Shown here piece by piece: positions 1 through 5,819 of a stretch of 6,921 nucleotides of DNA. The stretch comes from an uncultured Acidobacteriota bacterium (GTDB taxonomy: Bacteria; Acidobacteriota; Terriglobia; Terriglobales; Acidobacteriaceae): the NCBI GenBank assembly GCA_903832475.1, contig CAILBQ010000743.1, forward strand, positions 1 through 6,921, written 5' to 3'. Under the pieces are notes generated by a model. The model had not been told where the DNA came from and did no database searches. It was given only the letters and a program-made list of their open reading frames with translations. Numbering within the stretch: the first letter of the stretch is position 1; every line of letters starts with the position of its first letter. The position numbers were made by a program, and so were the translations under genes.

Positions 1-643
1 CGTCTGGATCATAGGCGCGCAGGAAGCCGGACAAGTTATCGAAGTCTCCAGAGACACCAACAATGACATGATTTCCAACCACGAGCGGAGCCATCGTGGT
101 CCAGTAACCTTTGTTGTAGTCGGCGATCACCTTGGTCCAGCGAACCGTGCCGTCCTTCGCGTTCAAAGAAATTAGGTGCGCGTCCGGCGTGGTGAAGTAG
201 AGCCAGCCGCGGTACATCGCCAGACCGCGGTGGCCAATGTGAAAGCCTTCTGTGGACTTCAAACTGTATTCCCAGAGTTGGTGACCGGATCGTGCATCGA
301 CGGCCCACACATGGTCCGGTACCGTGAAGTACAAGACCCCATCCACCAGCAGCGGTGAAGACTTGATTGGAGGCCCAGGTGCGTTGGTCTGAAAAGCCCA
401 CGCGAGGGATAACTTGCGCACGTTCTGCGCATTGATCTGGGTCAGTGCGCTATGTCTCCTGCCTGAGTAATCGCCGTGATAAAGCGGCCAGCTATCGGCA
501 GAGGGTTTGAGCAGTTGGTCATTCCTCAGATTCTGTGCCAGCATTTGGACATTACCAGCAAACAGAAGCGCAAGCGCAGACACTACCGCAATAGTTGCGG
601 CTGGCCTTGTGCCGGCTGACACAAATCTTTTCAGGTACGTCAT
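1..643 (-). CDS. PQQ-dependent dehydrogenase-like quinoprotein, N-terminal part (cut by left edge)
   Basis: This is the first 214 residues of an exported eight-bladed propeller protein of the methanol/ethanol quinoprotein dehydrogenase type, which would oxidise alcohols or sugars in the periplasm. The ATG at 643 follows GGAAGG (653-658, spacing 9). Residues 15-36 form a hydrophobic signal peptide with likely cleavage after MLA (34-36). The mature start carries the family pattern W52-P-L-Y-H-G-D and the SLAWAF strand (79-84). Propeller repeats follow: SSPLLVDGVLYF (95-106), AVDARSGHQLWEY (114-126), HRGLAMYRGWLYF (138-150) and APLVVGNHVIVGVSG (185-199). The Arg-Gly of HRG matches the NRG motif near PQQ in true dehydrogenases. 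Two expected features are absent: the vicinal Cys-Cys pair just before HRG (here FHIG, 134-137), and the Glu metal ligand after GVSG (here D200-F-D). It may belong to the acidobacterial 'empty' quinoprotein-like families. It is the last visible gene of the minus-strand run, 42 bp after the cytochrome gene. The family is confident; PQQ binding and substrate are not. Confidence 0.88.
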   Translation of the reverse strand, partial: MTYLKRFVSAGTRPAATIAVVSALALLFAGNVQMLAQNLRNDQLLKPSADSWPLYHGDYSGRRHSALTQINAQNVRKLSLAWAFQTNAPGPPIKSSPLLVDGVLYFTVPDHVWAVDARSGHQLWEYSLKSTEGFHIGHRGLAMYRGWLYFTTPDAHLISLNAKDGTVRWTKVIADYNKGYWTTMAPLVVGNHVIVGVSGDFDNLSGFLRAYDPD

Positions 644-652
644 TGCAGGAGA

Positions 653-658
653 CCTTCC
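653..658 (-). promoter_or_regulatory. Ribosome binding site of the quinoprotein gene
   Basis: GGAAGG on the minus strand lies nine bases before the ATG at 643. It supports that start, from which a normal signal peptide begins. Confidence 0.5.
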
Positions 659-685
659 GGTACGATTTCGCTCAAGTGACACGGG

Positions 686-1810
686 TTACCGCAGAGTCTG
701 CAGATAGGCCATCAAGTTGTGAATGTCGTCATCCGAATACTTCGGAAACAACTCGACGTGGGCGTCGACCGGCGAATCCACCTTGAATTTCACCTTGCGT
801 ACAGGCCAGGAGTGATAGGTTCCGTCTGCGTCCCTAAGGCCGATAACAAACTCATCGCGATATGCCAGGGTGCCATCGATGGTCTTTCCGTTGGGTGTAG
901 TCACCGTGACTTTGCTGGTTGCGTCGCGCGGATACAACATCCGCTCTTCGAGCCGAAGTCCCTGGTAGCGCGAAGCAATGCCGGCCAGGTCGCCGGTGGG
1001 CGAATGGCATTTGGCGCATCCGCCAGCTCCATTGAAGTACTCCTTGCCTGCCTGCAGATTGCCGGTCTGAAGGTCGCTCACCTCAACACCGCGCCTTTTG
1101 CCTTTTTGAGAAGCGGCCGCTGTCTCGCGGGCGTGAATGAACGCGACGAGGCTCAACAATTCCTGACTTGAGAAGTTGAAAGCCGGCATCTTCTTTTCGA
1201 TCCGACCCTCTTTGATCACCGGCGAAATCTTATCCCCGTTCACGTCAGCCTGTACAAGTTTCGATTGGGTCAGGTCAGGGCCAGTCTCGCCGCCCATGGC
1301 ATCGCGGCCATGGCAGAAGGCGCAATTCTGACGGAACAAACTTCCACCTGCTTCAGCAAGCCCCGAGGCGTGCGCTTCAGCGCCACTGCTTTCGGCTGCT
1401 GTGGTCGTCGATGGGCCTGGCATTTCAGAGGTTCCCAGAAAATGCAGCAACGCTGTCAGTTCCTGAGGCTGTATCTGCGGAAAGCCCGGCATACGCCCCT
1501 TGCCCTTATGAATGATTTCTGCGATCTTGTCGTCGGTCAACTGGTGCTGGATGCCGAGAAGGGGAGGGAAGGCCGGCAGAATTCCTTCGCGCTGATCCCC
1601 ATGACAGATGGCGCATTGTTTGGCGTAGACCGTCGCACCGGCGTCCTCGGTCGTCGCGCTGGTGGGTCTTTGCGACGTTGCTGTCGTCGTGGTGGGACTC
1701 TGAGCTGCTGCCTGGATGGGCTGCTCGATGCTTCGCAAGCCGATTACAGAGAAACCTAGAGTTCCCACCGCCATAGCAGCCACGAGCGCCGCTTCTTCAA
1801 TTCGTTTCAT
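686..1810 (-). CDS. Exported tri-heme cytochrome c
   Basis: This 374-residue protein has three covalent heme c sites: CAICH (66-70), CAFCH (163-167) and CAKCH (265-269). An N-terminal hydrophobic segment (7-25) is a signal peptide or membrane anchor, followed by a Thr/Ser/Pro-rich linker (38-54). Domain 1 (about 57-128) has a likely axial Met in GRMPGF (M107) and domain 2 (about 152-230) in KKMPAF (M208); a Ser/Thr/Ala linker lies between them. Domain 3 (about 250-374) is unusual. Between the heme motif and the last helix (359-374) it contains a beta-rich insertion (about 301-345) with alternating hydrophobic strands, and no MP-type axial ligand; M291 or H351 are candidates. The protein should carry electrons in the periplasm, probably from the quinoprotein encoded 42 bp downstream and perhaps to the multicopper oxidase encoded 55 bp upstream. 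Three hemes recall the cytochrome subunit of acetic acid bacterial alcohol dehydrogenase, but domain 3 differs. The ribosome site before the ATG is weak. Confidence 0.95.
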   Translation of the reverse strand: MKRIEEAALVAAMAVGTLGFSVIGLRSIEQPIQAAAQSPTTTTATSQRPTSATTEDAGATVYAKQCAICHGDQREGILPAFPPLLGIQHQLTDDKIAEIIHKGKGRMPGFPQIQPQELTALLHFLGTSEMPGPSTTTAAESSGAEAHASGLAEAGGSLFRQNCAFCHGRDAMGGETGPDLTQSKLVQADVNGDKISPVIKEGRIEKKMPAFNFSSQELLSLVAFIHARETAAASQKGKRRGVEVSDLQTGNLQAGKEYFNGAGGCAKCHSPTGDLAGIASRYQGLRLEERMLYPRDATSKVTVTTPNGKTIDGTLAYRDEFVIGLRDADGTYHSWPVRKVKFKVDSPVDAHVELFPKYSDDDIHNLMAYLQTLR

Positions 1811-1865
1811 ATGTCTCGACTCGCCCCTGGAAGATAATCTTTTGACCGCTCGTGCCGGTTGCTGC

Positions 1866-3266
1866 TTATGCCTTGTACTTGATCAATTGCATAAAGCCGT
1901 AATCCATGTGCAGCTGCTGATGGCAGTGCATCAGAGTGTCTCCTGGATTGTTGGCGACAAAGTCCACTTCTACTGTCTGCAGCGGCATCACGTTGACCAC
2001 ATCTTTCATCAATCCGGTGAAGCGCTGATCTCCAATTTTTGTGACTTCGAATGTGTGCCGATGCAGGTGAATGGGATGCTGATCACCGCTGCCATTTCTC
2101 AACACCATCCGATATCGCTTTCCGGACTCCACCACCAACGGCTCGATTTCAGGCCATGACTTGTTGTTGATCGTCCAGATGTCGAAATTCGTGCCCTTCT
2201 TGGGACCGATGTCGCGGAAGGTGAGGATGAATGTTTCATCGACTGTGGGCGCAGTGCCGGTCTTGCCGAATTGTGTGTAGTCCCAGGTTGCCGGGCTGGG
2301 CTGTTTCCACACTGGCTCGCCCGTCTTTCCTGCATATTCCACAACGAGCCCCAGACCCATCTGGCGTTCCTTTTCGAGCATCGATCCCAGCACCCAGACG
2401 CCTGGATTCTTCATCTCGACGATTGCATCGACGCGCTCCGCAACCGCCAGTGAAAGAACCTCAACACTGGTCGGATTCGGAACCGGATTTCCGTCCATCG
2501 CAATAATGGTGAACTGGTGCCCGGGCAGCGCTAGTACCACGTTTTCGGTGCCGCTAGCGTTCAGCAGGCGCATCAAGACGCGTTGCCCTTCTTTCACGCG
2601 AAGTGGCTCGCCATGACCGAGCATATGACCCTGCATGGTTGCATACTTGTAGCCCACATCCGAGCCGGTAGTCTGCGGCATGTTCTCCGACTGCTCTCGC
2701 ATCGTCTCGACCATGGGAACAAACGACGGCTCCCAGTGATGAATGGCGATGTTGATCTCCTGATCGTAATGCCCGGGCTGATCCTTGCCCTCGATCAGCA
2801 GGAAGCCGAACTGCCCGCTGTAGGTGCCGGCGCCGAGGTTTTCAAAGGCGCCTGCATGCGTGTGGTACCAGCGCGTACCCGCCGGCTTGGGCGTCAGGCT
2901 GTAGCGCAGCGTCGCCCCCGGCGCGATCATCGGCGAGCCCTCTTCCATGGCTCCGTCATTCAGTGAGTCGGTAGCCAGCCCATGCCAGTGCACCAGGTCA
3001 GGGTTCGCGCTGGCATTGGTGACATCGATTGTCACGGGAACGCCTTCTTTCAGGGAAAGAGTCGGCCCGGGTACGGTTCCGTTGTAGGAGAGCGTCTTGA
3101 CGGAGACGCCTTTGCCTATTTCCAGATTGCAAGGCTCGATGCGCAGCACGTGATTGGCTTTGCCCACTGGTTTCGCTGACTTGGCCGTCGCCTGCGGCAT
3201 GAGAGCGGACAACGGGCGTGTTGCCAGAACAATGCCGGCGGAGGAGAGGAAGCTTCTACGATTCAT
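1866..3266 (-). CDS. Tat-exported three-domain multicopper oxidase (laccase-like)
   Basis: A multicopper oxidase oxidises a reductant at a type 1 copper and reduces O2 to water at a trinuclear cluster. From the ATG at 3266 it has 466 residues, as usual for a three-domain enzyme. It begins MNRRSFLSSAG, a twin-arginine signal, and AGGGA (3272-3276) lies five bases upstream. An in-frame ATG at 3281 would add MAGIT. All copper motifs are present: HWHG (93-96), WYHTH (133-137), HPIHLHRH (397-404) and HCHQQLHMDYGFM (447-459). They give the eight histidines of the type 2/3 cluster and the type 1 ligands H397, C448 and H453. The axial position, five residues after H453, is F458, as in high-potential fungal laccases, although M459 is next to it. 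There is no Met-rich segment of the CopA or CueO kind. Family and export are confident. The substrate is unknown; the neighbouring cytochrome c is a candidate electron donor, and phenols or metals are alternatives. Confidence 0.96.
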   Translation of the reverse strand: MNRRSFLSSAGIVLATRPLSALMPQATAKSAKPVGKANHVLRIEPCNLEIGKGVSVKTLSYNGTVPGPTLSLKEGVPVTIDVTNASANPDLVHWHGLATDSLNDGAMEEGSPMIAPGATLRYSLTPKPAGTRWYHTHAGAFENLGAGTYSGQFGFLLIEGKDQPGHYDQEINIAIHHWEPSFVPMVETMREQSENMPQTTGSDVGYKYATMQGHMLGHGEPLRVKEGQRVLMRLLNASGTENVVLALPGHQFTIIAMDGNPVPNPTSVEVLSLAVAERVDAIVEMKNPGVWVLGSMLEKERQMGLGLVVEYAGKTGEPVWKQPSPATWDYTQFGKTGTAPTVDETFILTFRDIGPKKGTNFDIWTINNKSWPEIEPLVVESGKRYRMVLRNGSGDQHPIHLHRHTFEVTKIGDQRFTGLMKDVVNVMPLQTVEVDFVANNPGDTLMHCHQQLHMDYGFMQLIKYKA

Positions 3267-3271
3267 CGTGA

Positions 3272-3276
3272 TCCCT
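3272..3276 (-). promoter_or_regulatory. Ribosome binding site favouring the MNRRSF start of the multicopper oxidase
   Basis: AGGGA on the minus strand lies five bases before the ATG at 3266. The alternative ATG at 3281 has GAAGG ten bases upstream, so it cannot be excluded. The downstream start gives a compact Tat signal. Confidence 0.45.
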
Positions 3277-3307
3277 GCCATTTGGTATAAGCCTTCAACT
3301 TGAACAT

Positions 3308-3324
3308 AAGCGGTTTCACCGCTT
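3308..3324. other. Perfect 7-bp hairpin between two operon genes
   Basis: AAGCGGT and ACCGCTT are exact inverted repeats around a three-base loop. The element lies just after the stop of the sugar isomerase gene and before the multicopper oxidase. No T-run follows on either strand, so it is a poor intrinsic terminator. It could be an mRNA processing or 3'-end stabilising hairpin that sets different levels for the two halves of the run. It could also be a protein-binding palindrome. Confidence 0.45.
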
Positions 3325-3335
3325 CTTGTCTCGCA

Positions 3336-4295
3336 TTACACCCACCACGCCGCAGTCGGCTTTTCCTGGATCACAACGTCTTGCAGGAACTGCGCTGCCC
3401 GCCTTAGCCCCTCTTCCGGAGACATGAGGCTGTCTTCGTGTTCGATCGAGAGCACGTTGTCATAGCCGAACATGCGCAGCGTCGAGACAAATTCCTTCCA
3501 CCATTCCGCGCCGTGGCCATACCCGCAGGTCCTGAAAATCCATCCTCGATTCCGCTCGTCTGTGTAGGGCTTGGTGTCCAGCACTCCCGTACGCACCAGA
3601 TTGGAGGAATACATCTGCGTGTCTTTGGCGTGTACATGCAAGATCGCATCGCCCAGCACACGGATCGCGGCAATCGGATCGATTCCTTGCCAGAACATGT
3701 GGCTGGGATCGTAGTTGCAGCCGATTGCAGGGCCGGCAATGGCCCGGAGTTTCAACAGCGTCTCGGGACTGTAGACCACAAACCCGGGATGCATCTCGAT
3801 GGCAATGCGCACTCCGTGATCGGCGGCAAATTTCGCGCGCTCGACCCAGTATGGAATGACAACCTTTTCCCACTGCCACGCAAGGACATCCAGATACTCC
3901 GGCGGCCAGGGGCAGGTGACCCAGTTTGGAGCCTTTGCTTCGGCCGAATCTCCAGGGCATCCTGAAAAGTCGACGATCTCTGTCACGCCCAGCTTTTCAG
4001 CGAGGAGGATCGTCCTGCGATTGATCTCCTGGGCAGCCTTCGCCTGCGCCGGATCCGGGTGCAAGGGATTGCCATGACAGCTCAGCGCGCTGATACTGAA
4101 TCCGCTCTCTTTGAGCTGACTCTTGAAGGCATCGAGGGCCGTTGCATCCTCGAGCATTCCCAGGTCGCAATGAGCGTTCCCCGGATAATTGCCGGTCGCC
4201 AGCTCCACCGTGTGAATATCCAGCTTGGACAACTTCTCCAGAACATCTTTCAGCGAAAGCTGCGAAAGCAGGGGCGTAAAAACTCCCAATTTCAT
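3336..4295 (-). CDS. Sugar phosphate isomerase/epimerase family protein (AP_endonuc_2 TIM barrel)
   Basis: This 319-residue cytosolic protein belongs to the xylose isomerase-like TIM-barrel family that includes sugar isomerases, epimerases and keto-sugar lyases. It starts directly with a barrel strand (MKLGVFTPLL) and has no signal peptide. Successive barrel elements are visible: HTVELATG (28-35), SISALSCHGNPLHP (67-80), VTEIVDFSGCPGD (104-116), VRIAIEMHPG (162-171), IGCNYDPSHMFWQGID (191-206), ILHVHAKD (218-225) and NVLSIEHED (280-288). The expected metal ligands are E167, D196, a His such as H222, and E285, with H199 nearby. The start is well supported by AAGGAG seven bases upstream. The gene follows the ThuA-like gene by 91 bp on the same strand. 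In this large family, pairing with ThuA-type or oxidoreductase genes often marks breakdown of sugars or glycosides, including 3-keto sugars. The family is confident; the exact reaction cannot be read from sequence. Confidence 0.95.
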   Translation of the reverse strand: MKLGVFTPLLSQLSLKDVLEKLSKLDIHTVELATGNYPGNAHCDLGMLEDATALDAFKSQLKESGFSISALSCHGNPLHPDPAQAKAAQEINRRTILLAEKLGVTEIVDFSGCPGDSAEAKAPNWVTCPWPPEYLDVLAWQWEKVVIPYWVERAKFAADHGVRIAIEMHPGFVVYSPETLLKLRAIAGPAIGCNYDPSHMFWQGIDPIAAIRVLGDAILHVHAKDTQMYSSNLVRTGVLDTKPYTDERNRGWIFRTCGYGHGAEWWKEFVSTLRMFGYDNVLSIEHEDSLMSPEEGLRRAAQFLQDVVIQEKPTAAWWV

Positions 4296-4302
4296 TCCAT
4301 CA

Positions 4303-4308
4303 CTCCTT
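4303..4308 (-). promoter_or_regulatory. Strong ribosome binding site of the sugar isomerase gene
   Basis: AAGGAG on the minus strand, seven bases before the ATG at 4295, is a near-consensus Shine-Dalgarno sequence. It fixes this start. Confidence 0.8.
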
Positions 4309-4386
4309 CAATTTGAGCGCCCATCTCTCCGACCGCCGCATCCTCAACTTCGAGAAGCCGCAAAATCCTCGCCCCGCTGCAAGTAT

Positions 4387-5280
4387 CTAGTGCGAATCAC
4401 TTGCCGCGGCCGGTCGAGGATGAGACTGCGTTGTGCCATCGGTCATCCCGAGCGTCCACTTGATGGCTTCGAAGTACATCTTGCGAACATCCGGATCTTC
4501 CCACGATTCTTCGGTATGGCCCAGCGTGGAATAAAATACCCGCCCCTTGCCGTACATCTTGCTCCACGCCACGGCAAAGTCGTGGTCTGTGCGATGAATG
4601 CGGGGATTGTTGCTATAGTCCAGCTTGGAAGGATCGAGGCTCAACAGCACATTCACCTTTTCGCGCGACCACTCCTTGGGCTGGTAGATCTCGTCGTACT
4701 TCACGAATGCCTTGGGAAAATGGCGAACGGCAGGGAAGTCAGGCGCTTCGTTGATGATGGGCGCATTGAATGTCAACCAGGGATGCTGGTCAAACCAGCC
4801 GCCAATCATCTCTCCGTATTCGGGCCATTTGTAATTGGTGTCCAGAGCAGCATGGATGCCCACGAATCCTTTGCCGTCCTCCTTGATGAACGACATCATG
4901 TCCTGCTTCTGGCTGTCCGTCATATCCAGTTCGCCGGTAGTGCTGGCGAAGATCAGCACGTCGAAGTAATTCAGATTCTTGCCGTTGTTGTTGAAGTCCT
5001 TCTTGGTCAGCAACTCGGTATCGGTGCGCATCATGGTGTCCCACAGCCCGGACTCTTTGCCCATGTTGTAGATGGCGGCCATGGCCGGCGACACCGAATC
5101 ATGCTCGAATCCCTTGGTTTCGCCAATGACCAGGACATGCTTCAAGTGGATCTGCTTGGCGTGGGGAGGAGGAGGCGTCGCGGTGCCTGCGGTTTGAGCC
5201 AGGCCATGGATGGGGGCCAGGACGGCGACCGCAACCAAAAGCGCGATGGGGAACGAAACGGTGTTCCGGGAAATTCTCAA
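4387..5280 (-). CDS. Secreted ThuA-domain protein (trehalose utilisation / glutamine amidotransferase-like fold)
   Basis: ThuA-like proteins share the class I glutamine amidotransferase-like fold and take part in disaccharide use; in rhizobia and Agrobacterium, ThuA and ThuB act in trehalose breakdown through 3-keto sugars. This copy has 297 residues counted from a TTG at 5280. The TTG is preceded by AGGAGA (5285-5290) and starts a clean signal peptide: R2 and R5, hydrophobic 10-24, likely cleavage after GLA (26-28). A Pro-rich spacer (36-39) leads into the domain: KHVLVIGETKGFEHDS (47-62), the FDVLIFAS strand (106-113), GKGFVGIHAALDT (136-148) and the C-terminal GRVFYSTLGHTEESW (246-260) with the helix MYFEAIKWTLG (268-278). 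A short polar tail ends the protein. The frame stays open upstream to an ATG at 5769, but that stretch is basic, Cys-containing and unlike the family, so it is taken as non-coding. The product is probably periplasmic, whereas the isomerase encoded next is cytosolic. Confidence 0.92.
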   Translation of the reverse strand: MRISRNTVSFPIALLVAVAVLAPIHGLAQTAGTATPPPPHAKQIHLKHVLVIGETKGFEHDSVSPAMAAIYNMGKESGLWDTMMRTDTELLTKKDFNNNGKNLNYFDVLIFASTTGELDMTDSQKQDMMSFIKEDGKGFVGIHAALDTNYKWPEYGEMIGGWFDQHPWLTFNAPIINEAPDFPAVRHFPKAFVKYDEIYQPKEWSREKVNVLLSLDPSKLDYSNNPRIHRTDHDFAVAWSKMYGKGRVFYSTLGHTEESWEDPDVRKMYFEAIKWTLGMTDGTTQSHPRPAAASDSH

Positions 5281-5284
5281 GATG

Positions 5285-5290
5285 TCTCCT
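5285..5290 (-). promoter_or_regulatory. Ribosome binding site that decides the TTG start of the ThuA-like gene
   Basis: AGGAGA on the minus strand lies four bases before TTG at 5280 (five if read as AGGAG). Translation from there gives a signal peptide at the very N-terminus. The ATG at 5769 would bury this signal about 160 residues inside the protein. Confidence 0.75.
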
Positions 5291-5344
5291 GACACGGAAG
5301 TTGTCGACTCGTCCGGGTGCCTCGGGGTAATCCAGCTTGACTCT

Positions 5345-5362
5345 TCGCGGCAACATCCGCGA
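5345..5362. other. 6-bp GC-rich hairpin upstream of the ThuA-like gene
   Basis: TCGCGG and CCGCGA pair exactly around a six-base loop, about 65 bases upstream of the TTG start. It may fold in the 5' leader of the minus-strand transcript or be an operator. There is no T-run. Confidence 0.3.
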
Positions 5363-5388
5363 CTTCGGAGCATGCCTAAGCTGGTTTG

Positions 5389-5402
5389 GAAAAACGCTTT
5401 AC
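5389..5402. promoter_or_regulatory. Possible LacI/GalR-type operator
   Basis: GAAAAACGCTTTAC is an imperfect palindrome centred on CG, the layout of LacI-family operators such as GTAAAGCGCTTTAC. Five of seven base pairs are symmetrical. It sits about 110 bp upstream of the ThuA-like gene, where a sugar-responsive repressor could act. This is a pattern match only. Confidence 0.25.
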
Positions 5403-5721
5403 GCGCGGCAAGGACGTTTCGTGCTGCGGTGAATTCTAGTGCCGCTGCCCCACGACACGCAATGGCCGCCGGAGAAGTCTTCGCTTTCCCGATTCTTGCG
5501 CCCAGCCGATCCACACAACAAGATAAATGGCTCTTGCGCCAAAAGGTTCCCATAGAGCGAGCAACACGATCCGTCGCTGGCACAAAATCATGGCGAATGA
5601 AGCTCTTTGTGGTATGAAAAAAACGTCGTACAACTATAGAAACCGCCTTTTGCGTTACCGAAAAGCTCCGTTTTAACCCTTCTTTCCTACCCCAACGACT
5701 TGATTTCAAACGTAAGATCAA

Positions 5722-5740
5722 GAATGAGTCACCCTCATTC
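5722..5740. promoter_or_regulatory. Perfect 7-bp dyad GAATGAG-N5-CTCATTC, candidate operator or leader hairpin
   Basis: The two seven-base arms are exact inverted repeats around TCACC, about 80 bp before the plus-strand start at 5820. The size and spacing suit a dimeric regulator binding site, or a hairpin in the leader of the plus-strand mRNA. No T-run follows, so a terminator is unlikely. Confidence 0.4.
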
Positions 5741-5809
5741 AACTTCCTTACGGGGCGCAGAACCGCCAAAGCGACCCCTGATGCCTTTAGGTCTGTTTTT
5801 CTGCTTTGC

Positions 5810-5815
5810 AGAGGT
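5810..5815 (+). promoter_or_regulatory. Ribosome binding site of the plus-strand propeller gene
   Basis: AGAGGT lies four bases before the ATG at 5820. It supports this start, although the resulting signal peptide has a rather long polar N-terminal part. Confidence 0.6.
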
Positions 5816-5819
5816 CAAA

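Larger units (their letters stand above)
5281..5819. promoter_or_regulatory. Non-coding divergent control region between the minus-strand run and the plus-strand propeller gene
   Basis: About 540 bp with no convincing gene separates two divergent genes, so it should hold both promoters. Three inverted repeats stand out: TCGCGG/CCGCGA (5345-5362), an imperfect LacI-like palindrome (5389-5402) and a perfect GAATGAG/CTCATTC dyad (5722-5740). A CTTGAT/ATCAAG pair (5699-5722) overlaps the last one by a base. TATAGT on the minus strand (5633-5638) resembles a -10 box for the left-going run, but no good -35 box sits at the right distance. No strong promoter was recognisable for the plus strand. Short open frames here lack family features, good ribosome sites or signal peptides. 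Confidence 0.5.

Noticed and set aside
36..401. Minus-strand open frame of 121 codons overlapping the quinoprotein
   Set aside because: It is in a different frame from the propeller protein, which shows clear family motifs across the same stretch. The alternative product resembles nothing.
3308..3324. Intrinsic terminator between isomerase and multicopper oxidase
   Set aside because: The stem is only 7 bp and no T-run follows on either strand, so it is listed as an unexplained hairpin instead.
4225..5292. Long plus-strand open frame (355 codons) antisense to the ThuA-like gene
   Set aside because: It lies opposite a well-recognised ThuA domain and runs into the isomerase start. Its translation is low-complexity and basic in places, with no family motif, signal peptide or ribosome site. 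It is a codon-bias shadow.
5210..5617. Plus-strand open frame (135 codons) in the divergent region
   Set aside because: It overlaps the ThuA start antisense, has no ribosome site or recognisable domain, and spans the predicted control region.
5436..5633. Minus-strand open frame of 65 codons in the divergent region, as a possible small membrane protein
   Set aside because: It has a hydrophobic patch (IVLLALWEPF...IYLVVWIGW) but no convincing ribosome site and many basic residues after it. The evidence is too weak to call a gene.
5699..5728. Sigma-70 promoter for the plus-strand gene (TTGATT at 5700, 17-base spacer, AATGAG)
   Set aside because: The -10 match is poor, and nothing independent supports it.
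5281..5769. N-terminal extension of the ThuA-like frame up to ATG 5769
   Set aside because: It would bury a clear signal peptide and its Shine-Dalgarno sequence inside the protein. The extra residues look like translated intergenic DNA.
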